Source: Pogona vitticeps (lineage: Eukaryota > Chordata > Lepidosauria > Squamata > Agamidae). From it: DNA of 64,000 bases. The translations under genes and the position numbers were made by a program. The notes under the pieces are model-generated. The model did not search any database, was not told the origin of the DNA, and saw only the letters and a list, made by a program, of their open reading frames with translations. Shown here in pieces: positions 1 to 15,000 of this stretch (position 1 is its first letter; each line of letters opens with the position of its first letter). The DNA is taken from NCBI RefSeq assembly GCF_051106095.1, contig NC_135785.1:188463545-188527544 (forward strand). The letters run 5' to 3'.

Positions 1-3000
1 ACAGGTGTGTGTGTGTGATAGATGAGCCCTTATCTCCTACTTCTGAAATGTATTGGGTGACAGACATATTCTCAACTTACCCATAACTGTAGGCACAAGC
101 CCATCCAAGTTCATATGCCTTTCTCATGAGGAATCCCCCAAAGATTCTGTTGAAAATGTTACGTTCCTATATCGAGATATCAACATAGACACCGAATGGT
201 GCAGTTACATAAACCGTTACCTTAAACTGCATCTTTATTCCAAATTTTCCATCAAGCTGTTAAGAAAAATTGAAGCATTTTATCCTATTACAATATATCA
301 CAACAAAAGACACAGAACTCATAGCTGCAGGGTGAGTTGTAACTGGAAAATGAGAGCCAGACCCCTTTATGGGCATAATCCACACTAACACCAGGCTAAG
401 AAACAAAAATAATGACCTAAATATGTCAGATAGCCCAGCATCTCAGCCATCACCCTTACAGCAGCCAGCAACCAGGGATGCATAACTATTATGCTTGGTA
501 GGTCATCTTCAGCTAGAAACAGCTTTAGAATACAGATTTTTTAAAAACATATTAAATGTTAGCATTAAAGTAAAGCAAAACCAAAGCAAAATGTGCTGTT
601 TATATACCACCTCCCAGTGCTTAAAGTACTCTCTGGGTGGTCTGCAATTCAGTTATGTAAACCACACATTGCTGTCACATCCCCCCTCCCGCACATGAGC
701 TGGATACTCAGTTTATTGACCTCAGAAGGATGGAAGGCTGAGTCAACCTCAAGCTGGCTGCCTGGGACCAGGATCAAACTCAGGCCATGAGCAGAGTCTT
801 CATTGCAGTACTGCAGTTTAACCACTGTGCCACAAGGCTCTTAGAAAGTATTATAATTAGAGGGTAAATTGCCCTCTGTTGGCGGCTCAAACTTACTGTG
901 CAACTATGAACATTTACTCAAGACTATTCACTTAACATCAACAGAAGTCAAAACGTTTAATCCCAATGTATCCATTACTGAAAGTGCCCCTAAAAATGTA
1001 AATTTGGATCAGGAGCCAAACATCTATAGATCGGAGACAACCAGATTCTAGCCCACTCATTTGGCAATGCTAACTTACCTGTGGGTGACAGATCTCCAAT
1101 CCCTTTAAAGTCGTATCCTGCATCCACACTGAGTTGGGTGGCAACACACGACTTCGAAAACTCATTGTCCTATGAAAAGAAAGAAGGATAAAAATGTCGA
1201 AGTTTCCATCTTATCCCAAAACAGTATTAAGAATGAAGTTCTTACCTGATCTCTAGACCAGTGGTTCCCAAGCTTGAGTCCTCAGATGTTCTTGTGCTAC
1301 AATTCCCAGAAATCCTGGCCAGCACAGCTAGTGGTGAAGGCTTCTGGGGACCCAAGGCTGGGAACCTTGAGAGAGCAGGCCTTGGGACATACAGACCTCC
1401 TCATGAGAACAGAGTTAACACACCAGAGTTCTTCCAGAAGATATGGTATGGGCAGCTTTAGGTAACGTTAAAAAGGTTTAGAGGGGGGAAAAGGTCTCTC
1501 AGTGGCTTCAAGCCATCGTGGTGATATGGCACCTCAGGATTCAGAGATGGGGGGGGGGGGGGCTCTCAATTACCTGACCGACGAGAACAGCAACAGGAAG
1601 GTGCTATTGATCTGCATATCCTGCTTGTGGATTTCTGTGGGAAACTGGATAGTGGACTAGAAGATAGGCATTTGGTCTGATACAGCACGGCTCTTAATGC
1701 TTTCATACATGGAACATGCAAAAAAAGGTACAGAATACTCCTGTACAGCAGGGGTCCCCAACCCCTGGTCCACAGCACGGTGCCGGTCTGTGGGCTTCCT
1801 GGAACTGGGCTGCGGAGACGGATCTCCACCCCCAACCCCACCCCCAGACATGGTGGGCAAGTTGCACTTGGGGAGGGGCATGTCACATTCACAGAGGGAC
1901 TTGTTGCACTCACGCACATGCACACAGGCACGACACGCCCCTCCACAAGAGTGACATGCCCCTCCGTAAGTATGACATGTCCACCCGCAAGTGTGGGGGT
2001 GCCCCCACGCATGGAGCCCGACGCCCCCAACCAGTCCATGGTCCCAAAAAGGTTAGGGACCGCTGCTGTACAGGACAGCAGCCAACCATGTCTTCTTCTT
2101 CTAAGCAATTCCATTCTACTCCCCCTCCCACGGTTTGCTTGCCATCCTGTTACTCTTTTATAACCACTGGGCATATTCATTCCTCACTCAGCTGGTTTCA
2201 GGAGTTCTGACCATTTAATTTTGTAAGTGGCTTCCCTGAAATCTATGTACATATGGCACCATTTTGTATACTGTATATGTGTTTGAGCATACCTGAACGC
2301 TCAGTGAATTCCTTCCTACTAGTATACAGGGAAGCTAAACTATACTACTTCTCTTGATGTTGCTGTTTCCTATTACGTTGGCATAAACAAACATCTTAGA
2401 GTTTACAACGGGCACATATAGGTAAAATCAACCTTTGGTAATAATAGCAAATGAGAGAGAAAAATGATCAATTTTTACAGTTCAGAACATTCAAATCAGC
2501 CATCCCAGTTCTAGGCAGTAACTTTAAAGACTAGTCAATTGACCACTTACCTTGTGTCCAATGTATTAAGAAATAAGTTGTGGACAATGTTTCTTTCTTC
2601 TGCTGTAGGAGCCATTTTAAGCAAGGAGGCTTTACTAGAATCAATTCTTCTGATCTTGTTCACTAATCAATTAAAGAAAAAAAAGCTCATACTATAAAAC
2701 AAGTAAAACAAGTGAAATTATATCCAGCAGCATTATCTACTCACCTCTTTTACTTCAAAAAAATAATGACAAATTAAAATCTCTAATTAACCTGTATATG
2801 AAACTATAAGCACACTTTGAGCTATGTTAGTGATTTGGGATGCACAGCATACCACCCCAAAAAGAAAATAGTCCCATTTATTTTTCAAAATAGCTTCTCA
2901 GGTGGTAGGTGATGATGTGATTCCCCAAGCAGGAGACAGCCTTTTCCTAAATGTTGGAATGCATAGATGATGTTACTCTGTTACTTCCCTTCTCTCACAA

Positions 3001-6000
3001 AACAATACTTTTTCTTATTTTCAAAGAAGATCACAACCAGAAATCCTCCCACCATCAAAATGAGTGCATTACTTACTTTCTCCTTCCTTGAATATTTTTT
3101 CCTCCTCTGGAGTTTCAAGAATCAATGGATTCACAAATGCTGGCCTATGGATACATTAAAAAAATACAGAAAACTAAGTTTTACAGAGGAAAAAAATGAA
3201 AGCGCAGACCTTCACTTTTGAGTGAGTCCCACATTGTTAATCAATTAGCAGAAACATTTGTCACTCCCATAATATGAATTACTCACTGAAAGTGAACTGA
3301 AGAGGAAAAGTAATACTAAACATTTCATACAAAGCATTCTATTATCCAGTCAAAATTACTATTTAACATGAAATCTAAAGGGTGCTTCCATGAATACCTT
3401 TTCAGCAGCATGTTGTGAAAACTCTTGTAAAGAGTATGCTTCAAAACAAGGGGAGACCCACATCAATGTAACAGGAATGTCCAAAAGGGAATCTGAGATG
3501 CACAGGCTACAGAGAAGGTCAGGAGCTTGTCAATCTTTATGCCACTTATCTGATCATTCCTAATTTTAAATGACCTCCAGCTCCTGTAATTGTACATTTC
3601 CCATGAAGTGGCCTCAGACTTTTCAGCAAAGGGAAAGAACCTTAAAGGGAGAAAGGATGCTGAAATTTTTTGTTTTGCTTTATAGGATCAAAAAGGCCAT
3701 GCCCTCCATTCTTATCTATCCATCCACATATTATAAAAGATTTGCTAGAGAATCTCCATCATGGAAGGGTTGCTAGAGAGAGGAGTTCCCTATAGACATG
3801 CACACTTAATAATCCTCAAATTAATGACTCATGAAAATTAGCTTCGGCAATTTACCTGGCATACTTTAAAATTTCCCTTTTAGGCTTTTTATGCTTTGGG
3901 GAAAGAAAGGAGAACAGTAGTAGATAACAGAAACATTTTTGAGAGAATGCAAAAAAACAACAACAACAACTAAAAAGTGAACATCCTTCTATGTCCACAC
4001 TAAAAACTGTTTAATTACTCAGCAATAATGTTTGCCTTTGAGAAAGCTGACACTTAAGACTTTAAATTTAGTCTCACTCACTGTCTGTTATGGAGACCAT
4101 TTAAATATAATTACTGCATTAAATTTCCAATCAAGTTACAGCCCATTTTCTGGGTGAAGTATTAACTATGTTTACTTTTCCAAACAAGGGCAGAGTAACA
4201 TTCACATAACATGAATTATGGGATGTTTCAGCAAGACTGAAAGAGACTGAGTACCTTGTATAACTGTTCTTCTCATCTAGATTGTACAAAGTAATTAAAA
4301 AAAACATTTTTAGTAGTTCATGTAGTTTACCAAAACTTTCCTCCTGTCTCCCTAACTGTTTAAAAATATAGTCCCTCCCTGTCTTCCCACACCAGAAACT
4401 TGTCATTCTGCAATTACTTCCAATGGCCTGCTAGAATCATTACCTTTTGTTTTCTGGATCACGGGCCACCATGACGAAAGTTGCATCTAACACAGGGGCA
4501 TAGATATCATCATGTTGCTGAAGAAAACAAAAAGAGGAAAATCAAGTTTCATAAGCCATTCTCCTGATAAAGCAATTACATTTTAAGCAGTATCCTGTTC
4601 ATTGCATGGCAGAATGTGACACTTCACCTGTGAAGCTCCCATGATCTCCAACTTGCCATTGCAGAAGCCAGATATCAACCCTATTGTTTCTGATGGGGCT
4701 TTTGCTTGCACAAGGAGTCACTGGGTACCTTGCATAAGATCGGGAGAAAGCCTCATCATTCTTGCAGTGTTTGCATCAAGTGGACTTTTCATATCAGATG
4801 TTCCTGCTGGATTGACTACACTGGCATCCTGACTTCACAATGTCTGAAGGCCAAACTGGATGGTATAGTTAACAGGTCATTAGAAACAAAACTTTCGAGA
4901 AGAAAAGGCTATCACAAGCTTGCCTCGATCTGCATTTGGCAAATTAGTCTGCTTTAGTTTTTTAAATGGTTACCTGGGGGATAATATGGCTTTGCACACT
5001 TGTGTCTAAGGCACATAGCACTAAAAGATTTGTATGCCTGAAGACAGGTCACTACATAAGGAAATAAGTATCTGCATGTGTTATGTGACCCTGAATGATT
5101 AGGCCATCCTATCCCTGATAATGACAACTGTCTGAGTGGCGTGCATGAAAGACCTATATTGGGTATTTTCCAAGCAATTCATAGATTGTTCAGTTACACT
5201 GAACAGTAATGAGAAATGAACAATTTTTAGGTAACAACATCATCACATTCTGCCTTGCTTCTTCCTCTCTAAGAAAGAGAAAATAGCCAGTGTAACTAGA
5301 GAGGTAGACAATATGAAATGCAATCTCACAATAAAACAATACAGACATCAAATAAAAAAAAACTTGTAAACTGTCAGTTAAATATTTAACAAGAACACCA
5401 ATCCAGTTAACAAACATTGTACTTCCACATCTAACACTGAAAGGGGTAATAAAATAAGCCATATTTTAGCCAAAATAAATACATGGCCCAGAGCCAATGC
5501 ACACTAAAACGAACACACACATTCTAGAGACAGTATAGTCCTTGTGTGAGTGCAAGTCACCCTGAAGCGATGAGAAGCAAAGGATGCATATAATAGCTAC
5601 TAATATCCTGTCCTAAAAGGTATTCTACTTCTTTTGTAGCTTCTCTCCCAATAAAACGTAGCTGAACACTCTTCATAATATGAATACCATTCCACTATAA
5701 GTTGCATCATATAGCTAATCAAATCTGAGTTCCTTATTAACAATGAACAGTTTGCATCTGCTGACCTGAAGCATGTGCATCTTCACTTCCATTGAGGTCT
5801 TTCCTACCCATGAAACATTCCCAGTGAACTTGATATCACGGTCTGGATAAATATGCTGCTTCCATAAACCTAAAAAGTATTGAAAGAAAAGCAGAGAACA
5901 GACATAGAAGGTCAGTAACTATGGTAGAAACAGATGGCAGGCATTTTTATTCCAAGGAAGATTATTTTCACAAGCTATAAAGTAACAGGAAAAGGCTGAA

Positions 6001-9000
6001 CATAAAATTTGCAGAAGCAGTTCTGGTCACCCTTGACTCCACCCTCAGCAAAAGAAAATACCAAGGGTCTTTTTTTCACCTTGAGGCATGTTAAAAATGG
6101 CAGGCAAGTGCCAGGTTGCATCATCAAAGCCAGTCCTTTTCCAAATGCGGGGGCAGGCAGTCATTAGTAAACTTTGGGCCAAGCCAAAAGGCCAGTTCAA
6201 TAAATCCATCATCCGTCTTATTTACAGGGAACAAGCAGAGGCATGTTTGTCAGACCATCCAGAGATCAAAGGAAATTCTGAGGTATCTTGCCTTAAAGTG
6301 CAGGAGTCAGTCGGCTTTGTAAGTTGTCTCCCACAAACCTAGCTGCCTCAGTACCCAGAATTTATAGCTCTCATCTGCCCAATTTTGCCACCTCAGAACC
6401 TGGCCACACTTTAAAAAAATATTTCATAAAGTACAATTGTGCTCCAGGAAACCTCTAGGATACGACCCCCCCTTTTTTTCCCCTTCTCCTGAGGTAAGGT
6501 CTTTCAGCATGCTAGAAGTGTACTTTCAGCCAACCCCAAGTTAGGATTTGGGGCACAGTCTATCCTGCAGCAGAGACAGTGGGAAAACTGATTCCCATAA
6601 CTGTCTACCCTGTTTTAATATCAAACTACACAATGTGCATTCCCAGGACATTTATTAGTGAATTTAAAAAACAAGACTGTATACCAATTTTATCCACCAG
6701 CGCTGTAACTATTGATAAAGGAGATCTCTGTGTAGCATCATGTTTTGTGTGAGTATAACAAATGAGAACTGCAGAAAAGAAAGAAAAGAAACGTTTAATT
6801 ATTCTCAGTAGATATGTTTTCTTCTAAGCAGTGGAATAAAACATCACACTTGTGCTCTTAGTTTCATCACAGTAAGTATCCTAAGAGCTCAGATATACCA
6901 AGAAAGCTCATGGACCATCCCACTCACATGTTCAGTCATCCAAACAAAACACCTAAGAAGATGCACTGCGGATCCAAATAGAACCAATTTCTGATTTTCT
7001 GGCACTTATTTCTAAGCAGGTGGCCACGTCTACACAATCTAAGGAACTGGAGGAAATTTGAGATGGGCCCCAAAAACATTGATTCGTTTTTCCTTTTGCT
7101 GCCCACAGTATGATGAAAGGAGCTTCACACTTCCCTTTTGCCACGGAACGGGGACTTCCTCTGCAGTTTTGCTGAACTTTGGTGGACTGAGGGCACTTCC
7201 CAGCACAGCGTTTGTTCTTCAAAATGTACCAAATCAGTCTGTGATAATATCATTGCATTATTCACCACCCACATGACACAAGAAACAGAATCCATGACTT
7301 TGCAAGCTTTTTTGCCCCCTCTTGAAGGTATTGGGGTTCTGGGGGGGGATTCGCTTCCTTCCAAGACCGTTGGAGGGGCAGACTTTAGCACTACAACAGG
7401 GATCTGCCCTTCCTTCCTTCTCCCCTTTGTTTCCTCAGCCACGCCCAGATTCCAAACAGCTGATTCATTCATCGCTCTGCATTTCTCTCATGTCAGACTT
7501 ACCAGAGCACCAGCAAAGGGAACATGCTGGATGATATGAAGGTCAGCTGAATAACTGGGTCTTGGTGATGCTTGGGAGACGCGCGCGCGCGCGTGCGTGC
7601 GTGCGTGCGTGCATGCGTGTGTGTGTGTGTGTGTGTGTTTTCCAAGACAACATAGGCACAATCCTGGTAAAACCAGCTCCCATGTGACAGAGATGACTGG
7701 GAAAATGGAAGGAAGAACCAGCCAAAAGTAAGTTTCATGCATATGTAAGAATACAACACTCCTGTGACTCTCACTTGTCATCCTGCTCAAAGCAGGCTGA
7801 TACCAGTTTTGTCCAATATAGTTGGGGTTTTTTTTTAGGAAAATCATGCATATTATACCTTCATTTCAGTGGTTAAGAGAGAAAAATGTTAGATGTGGTT
7901 CTACAGGACAAAAGGGCAAATCCCTTTCCAACCTCTCTCTTGGGCAAAACATTTACCCTAGTCTCACATTCCTTCTTTTCCAAATATTTTGAGATAAAAA
8001 CAGTAAAGGGCAAGTTGAATCACTATATAAGTGAAATCATATGGTGGTTACTTACCTCCTAAACTATCAAGATCTTCAAGAATTCGACCAAACCTATAAA
8101 GGTTGAAGTGGAACACAGTAAACACAACAGCACCAAATGGATCGGTGTTTACACGACTGAAATACAAATTTAAATATAGCTGTTTTCACCTGACTGTGTT
8201 ATGCACATTGAGATACTTCTCTCTTATTTCAGGCTGGCTCCCCAAAGGTAGGATAACTTCTATATAGCTGTCACTCATTTTCCGAGGGGTCAGGTCACTT
8301 TGGGTTTTGGCAAGAAGTGTATGTAAGGCTTTTCTTTCATTCATTGCTTGCACATGGTCTCTGTGGAGGAAAAAAACCAACCAAATGGGAAACTATTATT
8401 ACTGCATTAAATATTGTACAGGCAGTGGACAGTAACAATGAAAATATCAAGCTTTGAGCTGGAACCTATTGTTTAAATTTTAATCTAATCATAAACAGAG
8501 TTATGGCCCTTGGTACCAGTTTTAAGCTTTTTTTTACAACAGAGTAACAATAAGGAAGGCTCAGCTTGGCAGCTCATTTGGAGCAGACTAGTGTGGACTA
8601 AATTGGATCACTTAAGTTCTGGTAGAGATCAGTATGCCATGTAGTACAATCTTTGTATCCACATGGCATCCACACACCAATGACCCTATTTGGTCCACCT
8701 CTTTCCAGGAGGAAGCTTTCAATTTTTTAAGGTACAGTGCATTAGTGCTGCCCTAATTGGGTGTTTTTTTAATTGCTTCCTTCCTCTGATTCACAAAGGA
8801 GCAGAGGAAGGAATTTTTTGAATTTTGCAATATCATTGGCTAAGTTGTCTATTTCAGCTACTAATGGTATTAAGGAATGGAAACCAGCTTGGAAATTAAA
8901 ACAGGAAGCTCTGCTTTGGTTCTATCCCAAAAACTGCATGTGCTGGAAACAAACTAAAACAAAACTATTGTACCTGCACCTAAAAATGAGTAGCCCCTGA

Positions 9001-12000
9001 CAGGGATTCAGAAAGGTACAGATAAGAATGCTATGGGGACCGGCTGGTTCGCTCAAGCAATCATGTTGCCTGATGACTGTTAAAAATAACAAACCTGTCC
9101 ATGTCCGCAACAGAACAAAGAGTGGGATAAATGCCAGTGTAATCACATCCTGACCTTCTTTGCTGTAGTTGGTTTTGAAGGATAAGTAAAACAATGGATG
9201 GGCACACTTAGGTAAATGCCACTATCATCTAAGAGTGTGGTAACACATTAAAGAATAACGAAGGTATGCTCATTTTTACACAGCTACAGGACTCTTTGTT
9301 ATTTTTGTTGAAACTGACTAACAAGGCCATGCGTCTGGAAACTGAAATCCTACACCCCCTCCTCTTCCTAAGAACAAAGGCATTCAGTGTTAGAAAAGAC
9401 AGCTAGTTCAGTTTCTGAACATTATATTCCATAATTTATTTCATCATTCCAGGACTGTTTTCCAGGCACATTAAAAATTATACGGACCATACCTCCAATT
9501 GGTGGATGCTCCCACTATCTCTCTCAATCTGTTTCTCACTGAAACAGAACAAAAACCGGTCAGAAATATTTGACAAGGAGCAGCAGTGAGTAAAGACTAT
9601 GACTGTACTTCCAAAAAGCAGAAATGTATACAACAAAGTCATGCAAAGAGTGCAGATAATCAGTGCTCTAGTAGACATGCAATTGTAAGTAGGGGACATG
9701 CCATTGTAAATAGGGGACATCACAGCAGGCTTAAAAGTTACAAATATACGTTCTGCTTTGGTAATATGACTTTTAAAAAATAATGCAGCTTTCAATTAAT
9801 CAAAATATGCTAGGAGTACCACTGCTTCCAGCTATACCTATCAATTGAAGGGCCATAACAGTAGCCTTCATATATGCAGTTTACAAATGGACAATTTGGA
9901 CAGCTTTAAACATTTCATATCCTAAGCCTGCATACGGTTTACATCCACAGAAGAATGGCTCATAGTCCTGATTCCAGACTTTAGCATACAGTCCGGAAGA
10001 ATGTCCCCATAAAATACACATTTCTCCTGGACCACAACTGGGCACTCAGCAATGCAGGCTGCCGTGCAATTCTCCCTAATGGTCAGGAAGACAAGAGGAG
10101 AAACTGTGACAGGAAAAACCCAACTAAGCCCAGAAGAAAACTCTGTAGGATTCAGTCACCTTTGGATAAGTAAGTGCAGATGCCACTGAAAACTCTACAG
10201 TTTTTAAAAACATCAGTCCTCAGATTTCCAAAGTGAAACTGCACGAACCTCTGCTTCCATACCAGCTAAACTCCACCTTGAAACCTCTCTGTTCTTTATG
10301 GAGTTCACTGCCCAATTCAAATATGTTTCTCTGCTCCTTTCTCTAATCAAAAAGTTTCCTTTCAGAAGTGAGGTGTGGTCAAGAGACATTTCCAACTAAC
10401 AAGCATTTACTGCTGACAGAAACAGACTCAGGGTGCAACTACAGAGTGGAAAAAAATACACTTGGATCTGATGTGTTTCCATTTCCCCTTCCCCCCCCCA
10501 AAAAAATTGGGTTTCTGTGGATGAAATTGTTGTAGCTATCCAAATAGAAAACAATTTGCAGAAATTATAAATTAGCCTTTGGATTAGATGATCATACTGG
10601 GCAGAAGTTGGACAAAAGCAAGGTCAAATAATTGAAGCATATGTAAACCACCCCCACCAGCTGGACAGAACCAATTTTACTCTGGGCTTCTGTACTCTGA
10701 GCTTTGACTTGAATTCATATGTGCCTAATCTGTTACCTACAGCGTAAATGTCCAAATGTCCCTTCATAAAAGGCCTTCTGGCAGCTGTTCCCAAAATCAT
10801 ATATACTTTTAAGGATATAAATTATCTTTAATCTTGAATGCATATATGAAAACATATGGTAACTACATATAAAATGCCTTTTGAGTTCCATTAGTTTATA
10901 TATTGTTCTGTTATTTGGATTTTTTACTAAGAAAGGCATGCAGAGTGTTCAAGAACACTACTGTTTTTCAGCTAGCACTGAAAAAGGTGTGGTCTGTTAT
11001 ATGAAGGTCCAACAGCATAATCCATAATCCCTAAAATTATTCTGTAACAGCTGCCTCATCTGTAAAACAGCCATGTACCTTTACTCTTCAAGTCATTCCT
11101 GTTAATTTTAATTCAAGCAAAGCTCTGTTAACAAAATTGCATTTGGGTAAGATACACACTTGTATTATACCTGGCAATGAAGACTTCAGGACTAAAGGGC
11201 AAACTATACATTACAGATCAAATACTTAAAACATCTGTTTATCACAGCTGGAACTTCTCATACCTCCCACAGTTTGCAAATTAACTCGCTTTGTTTACTA
11301 GTTGGTCACAAGGAGGTACACATGGGCTTCATTTCCAAGTACAGTTACTCAAAGGCAAAAGTCTGCCAAAACCACATCTCTGGACCACTATTGTGATTTC
11401 AGCTTCTAACTATCTTCAATGCAGTTTGATTCTAAATGGTTGAGCTACCTTTATACCAGTTCAAACAACAAAACTGTTTGCAGTCCATCTGCTGTGAAGG
11501 AGGGAAGCTGTCAGTTACACTGGGATTAAGAACTTCACAGTCATCCTAAATTTGGGGCAGGGTTGGGATGGCCGTTAGCTGACGTGAGGAAGCTACCTCA
11601 GGTGCTGGAGTGCCTGGGATAGCAGCAGAGCTTCTGCCAGCCACTCACCACCAGCTAATCCCCTGGCACCTATGCCCCAATCCACAGTTGCCACACAGAA
11701 TTACTTATGGGGGATGAAAGATGCGGAAGAAGAGGACAGCAATGGCCGCAGTAGGTTAGTTTGCATTGCTGCTGACTGACTGCTCACCTTCAGAGCACAA
11801 AGCAAAAGTGTGTGTTCTGCTTATATACTGCCTCATAGTGCTTAAAGCTCTCTCACAGTGCTTAAAGCACAGCCACTGCATAGCCACTGTTTGCTAAGAC
11901 TCAGCTTTCCACTGTGGGAGGCCATCCACACGTGACGCCTTGATTTTGAAGACTCAGGCCTTAGGCAAACGGCTGGCTGCTCTCCAAAGGTGACCAGACA

Positions 12001-15000
12001 GACGGGCAATTAATGCTGGTCTTTGGCCCTAAAATGTAATTATCGGCAGCAATCTGAAACAACCTGCTGTCCCTACTGACATGATGTTATTTTTTTTCTT
12101 CCCCTCCACTGCCCTGAAAGTGTTCCTGAGCAATGTTGGGGGCCATGCACAGCAGACATCCGAGGCAACACTTGAGTGCCTTCTCCCATTTCAAGCTGTC
12201 GGACAGTGTATGCCAGCTCTGCTTTTGGGCGTAGGAAGAGAACAGACAAGAGGTCCCATAATTCAGGGAGCTCAGAGCCAGAACCCTTTAAAGAAGGGTA
12301 TAAATATGGGCAACAGACTGGGAAACAAGAAAAAGAAGAGTGAGTGGAGCAGACAGGAGTCTTGAGGAAAGGTATAACTGAGATAAGTAGCAGCTACTGG
12401 GAACTCAAGCAGTGAAACAAAACAAAAAAAAAACAAAAAAGGAGGCAGGACTGAGGTAAAACCTCTCAAAGAGCCTACGAACAGGCAGGAGTAGGTGTTT
12501 GTGCTAGTATTTGGACCATATTTATTTCAAAGTTCTGCAAAATGTCACCATCACCAGAAGAGGCATGTTTTTCCTTATGCTATTCCTGTAAAAGAGTGTG
12601 TATGGACAATAGGCAGGAGGAAAACAGATGCAACAAAAATCTGGATGGCTAGCAACCTTGGACGAAGGAGCCAGAAGGATAAAGAACTACATAAATTGAC
12701 GCAGGTATCTAGATTGAACCCTAGTCTGTACATAAAGCTCTGAATCTGGTAAGTTATGGTCAGTGTAGACGTTGTTGTTGTTATGTGCCATCAAGTCGAA
12801 ACCAATTTATAGAGACCCTAATAGGGTTTTCAAAGTGAGATATTTACGGGCAGTTTTACCAGTTCCATACATCCCAGTGTATTTTCATGGCTGAGCAAGG
12901 ATTTGAGCCGAGGCCTCCTGATGAGTCCTAGTCCATCATTCTGCCTACTACACCGCACTGGATATCCAATGTAGGCATGCATCAATGTTATTTTGATCAA
13001 TGACAAGCTTGATTTGCTTTGCAGTGTGAACTTATTTAGTGTTATTAACAACAATGATCCATTATAGCTGAGAGAAAATGTGAGTGTGAATTTTTCATTA
13101 AACCTTCAACCAAGACAGATAGAAGCAAGAAAGTTGCAGATATATAGTCATTTTAAAATGCATACAGGTTACCACAACACACCATTATTCACATGAATGG
13201 GTAACTGCCCTGTGAAGTAGAAAAAGCAATTTATATTAACAACATAACTGTAAAAATAAAAGGGGGGAAATATTGATATTGTTTTCCTGGTTATTCTGTA
13301 TTCAGTCACAAAACAAAGACAAAGATGCCCAAATGCAGATTAACATGTTGTATCATACTGGAAATTTATTTCTACTACAAAATTAATACAGTATAACCCT
13401 TTATTTATTTTCCAGGCATATATATAGCACTGCATATATTTAATATTTATTTCTTTATTTTATTTGGTTTGTTTTTTTCCCTTCACACTATAGCTCTACT
13501 ACAGAGAGAGGTCTTAATACCTAGCAGAAAAGTAGCAAATATTGCTTTCCAATCCAGAGCTTTGCCATCAGTATAAGATTTGCTTGTTTGTTTTAAAACT
13601 TGCAATTTTTCTCCTTCACCACCCTGCAGACTCTGAGATGCATTACGACATGACCACTTATGTCCAAAAAGCCATATTGTCACATCATCCACAGTTCAGT
13701 TATATTACCTTCCTTCATAAGAAGTGAAGCTTGAGAGCTATCAGTGGAGGAAGTCAGACTCCTAGTCAAGACAGGACAGGCTTTGCTGAATGAAAACAAC
13801 CTGCACCAAGAAGAATATTAAGCACTGTCAACTTCAGTATGGTATTTTTAAATACACTAAGGACAGAATCCAGTGTTTGAGGTCTACTACTACAGCATAT
13901 AGAAATATACAAAGGTGTGTTAAACTGTGTCAGACCTTCCATCTATCTAGCTGTGAGGCAACGAGCCACCTCACCCAAGATCAGGAGAGTGTACCGTCCG
14001 AGTCTCAAATAAAGACAGAAGCACAAGAGACAGGAGTGATAGAAAAGGAATTAAGTAAACTACTGTAGAAATAAAAGAAGAGGCTGAAGGGGATGCAAAT
14101 CAGGCAGGAAAGGAGGAGAATAAGAAGGAGGGAGAAGGAGGGGTAGAGGCAGAAGCATGTTGGGGTAGAGAGGAGAAAGGAGAGGAAAAGGAAGAGCTAG
14201 TAGAGTTGATCAGGGAAGATCCTTGGACAGGAGAGTAGGTGGAATTCAAGCTGCCTCGTGAGTACGCTGAAAGGGAATGGAGACGACAAATGTATAGAAA
14301 GCCACCATACTGCAGGGGAGACTGAAGTGCAAAAGCAAAGGAAGGAATATAGAGCGTGGGTGAAGAGGGAAGAACAAAGGAGAGAAAGGCAAAGATGTAC
14401 AGTGAGTCTAGAGAACTCCTGTGGGCCCAGCCCCTTCAGACCCCAACAGAGAATGATACATGGCTTGACAAAGGGGGAACAGCAAGGAGCTATGACATTT
14501 CATCCACAAACTTGAAGTGAGCTGAGAACACACCAGAGTTGATGGGTGCCAGACCCAAATGGTCCCAAGATGTTAACAGTTATTCCCCGTTGTCTTACCA
14601 TGAAGAGATACCCAGTTTTAATAATGTTAAAACTTATAATTTGTTGTTGAAGTTGGATGATGATAAACAAGACTCTAAAAACGATGAAGCCATGTTAAAC
14701 AATGAACTGGTTTTATTGGAAGAATTGAGTGTGACAAATACTGTACTTCTTTCAATAAAGTAAAGAGGTACACTCCTCTGATTCACAGCCATGCCCTGTC
14801 AATGGGACAACCTGTACTAGATCTGCTAGAAAGAATGCCCTCCTGTTCAGTTCAGTGGGAGGAAAATGATTATTTCAAAAGCTGCCATCGGTGACAACGA
14901 TGTGAAAGGAAACACCGCTCCAACAGCTAAGACTGCCATGACAGAGTGCTACCACACAGTAAATTACAGGAAAGGAACAGCCATGCTACAGCGGATAACT

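Noticed and set aside
1566-2210. Overlapping frames of up to 204 residues on both strands
   Set aside because: They fall on the GC-rich hAT MITE and its flanks, with biased proline, serine and cysteine content and no domain.
7488-7847. Histidine/threonine and arginine/alanine repeat proteins
   Set aside because: They are translations of the GT/GC microsatellite.
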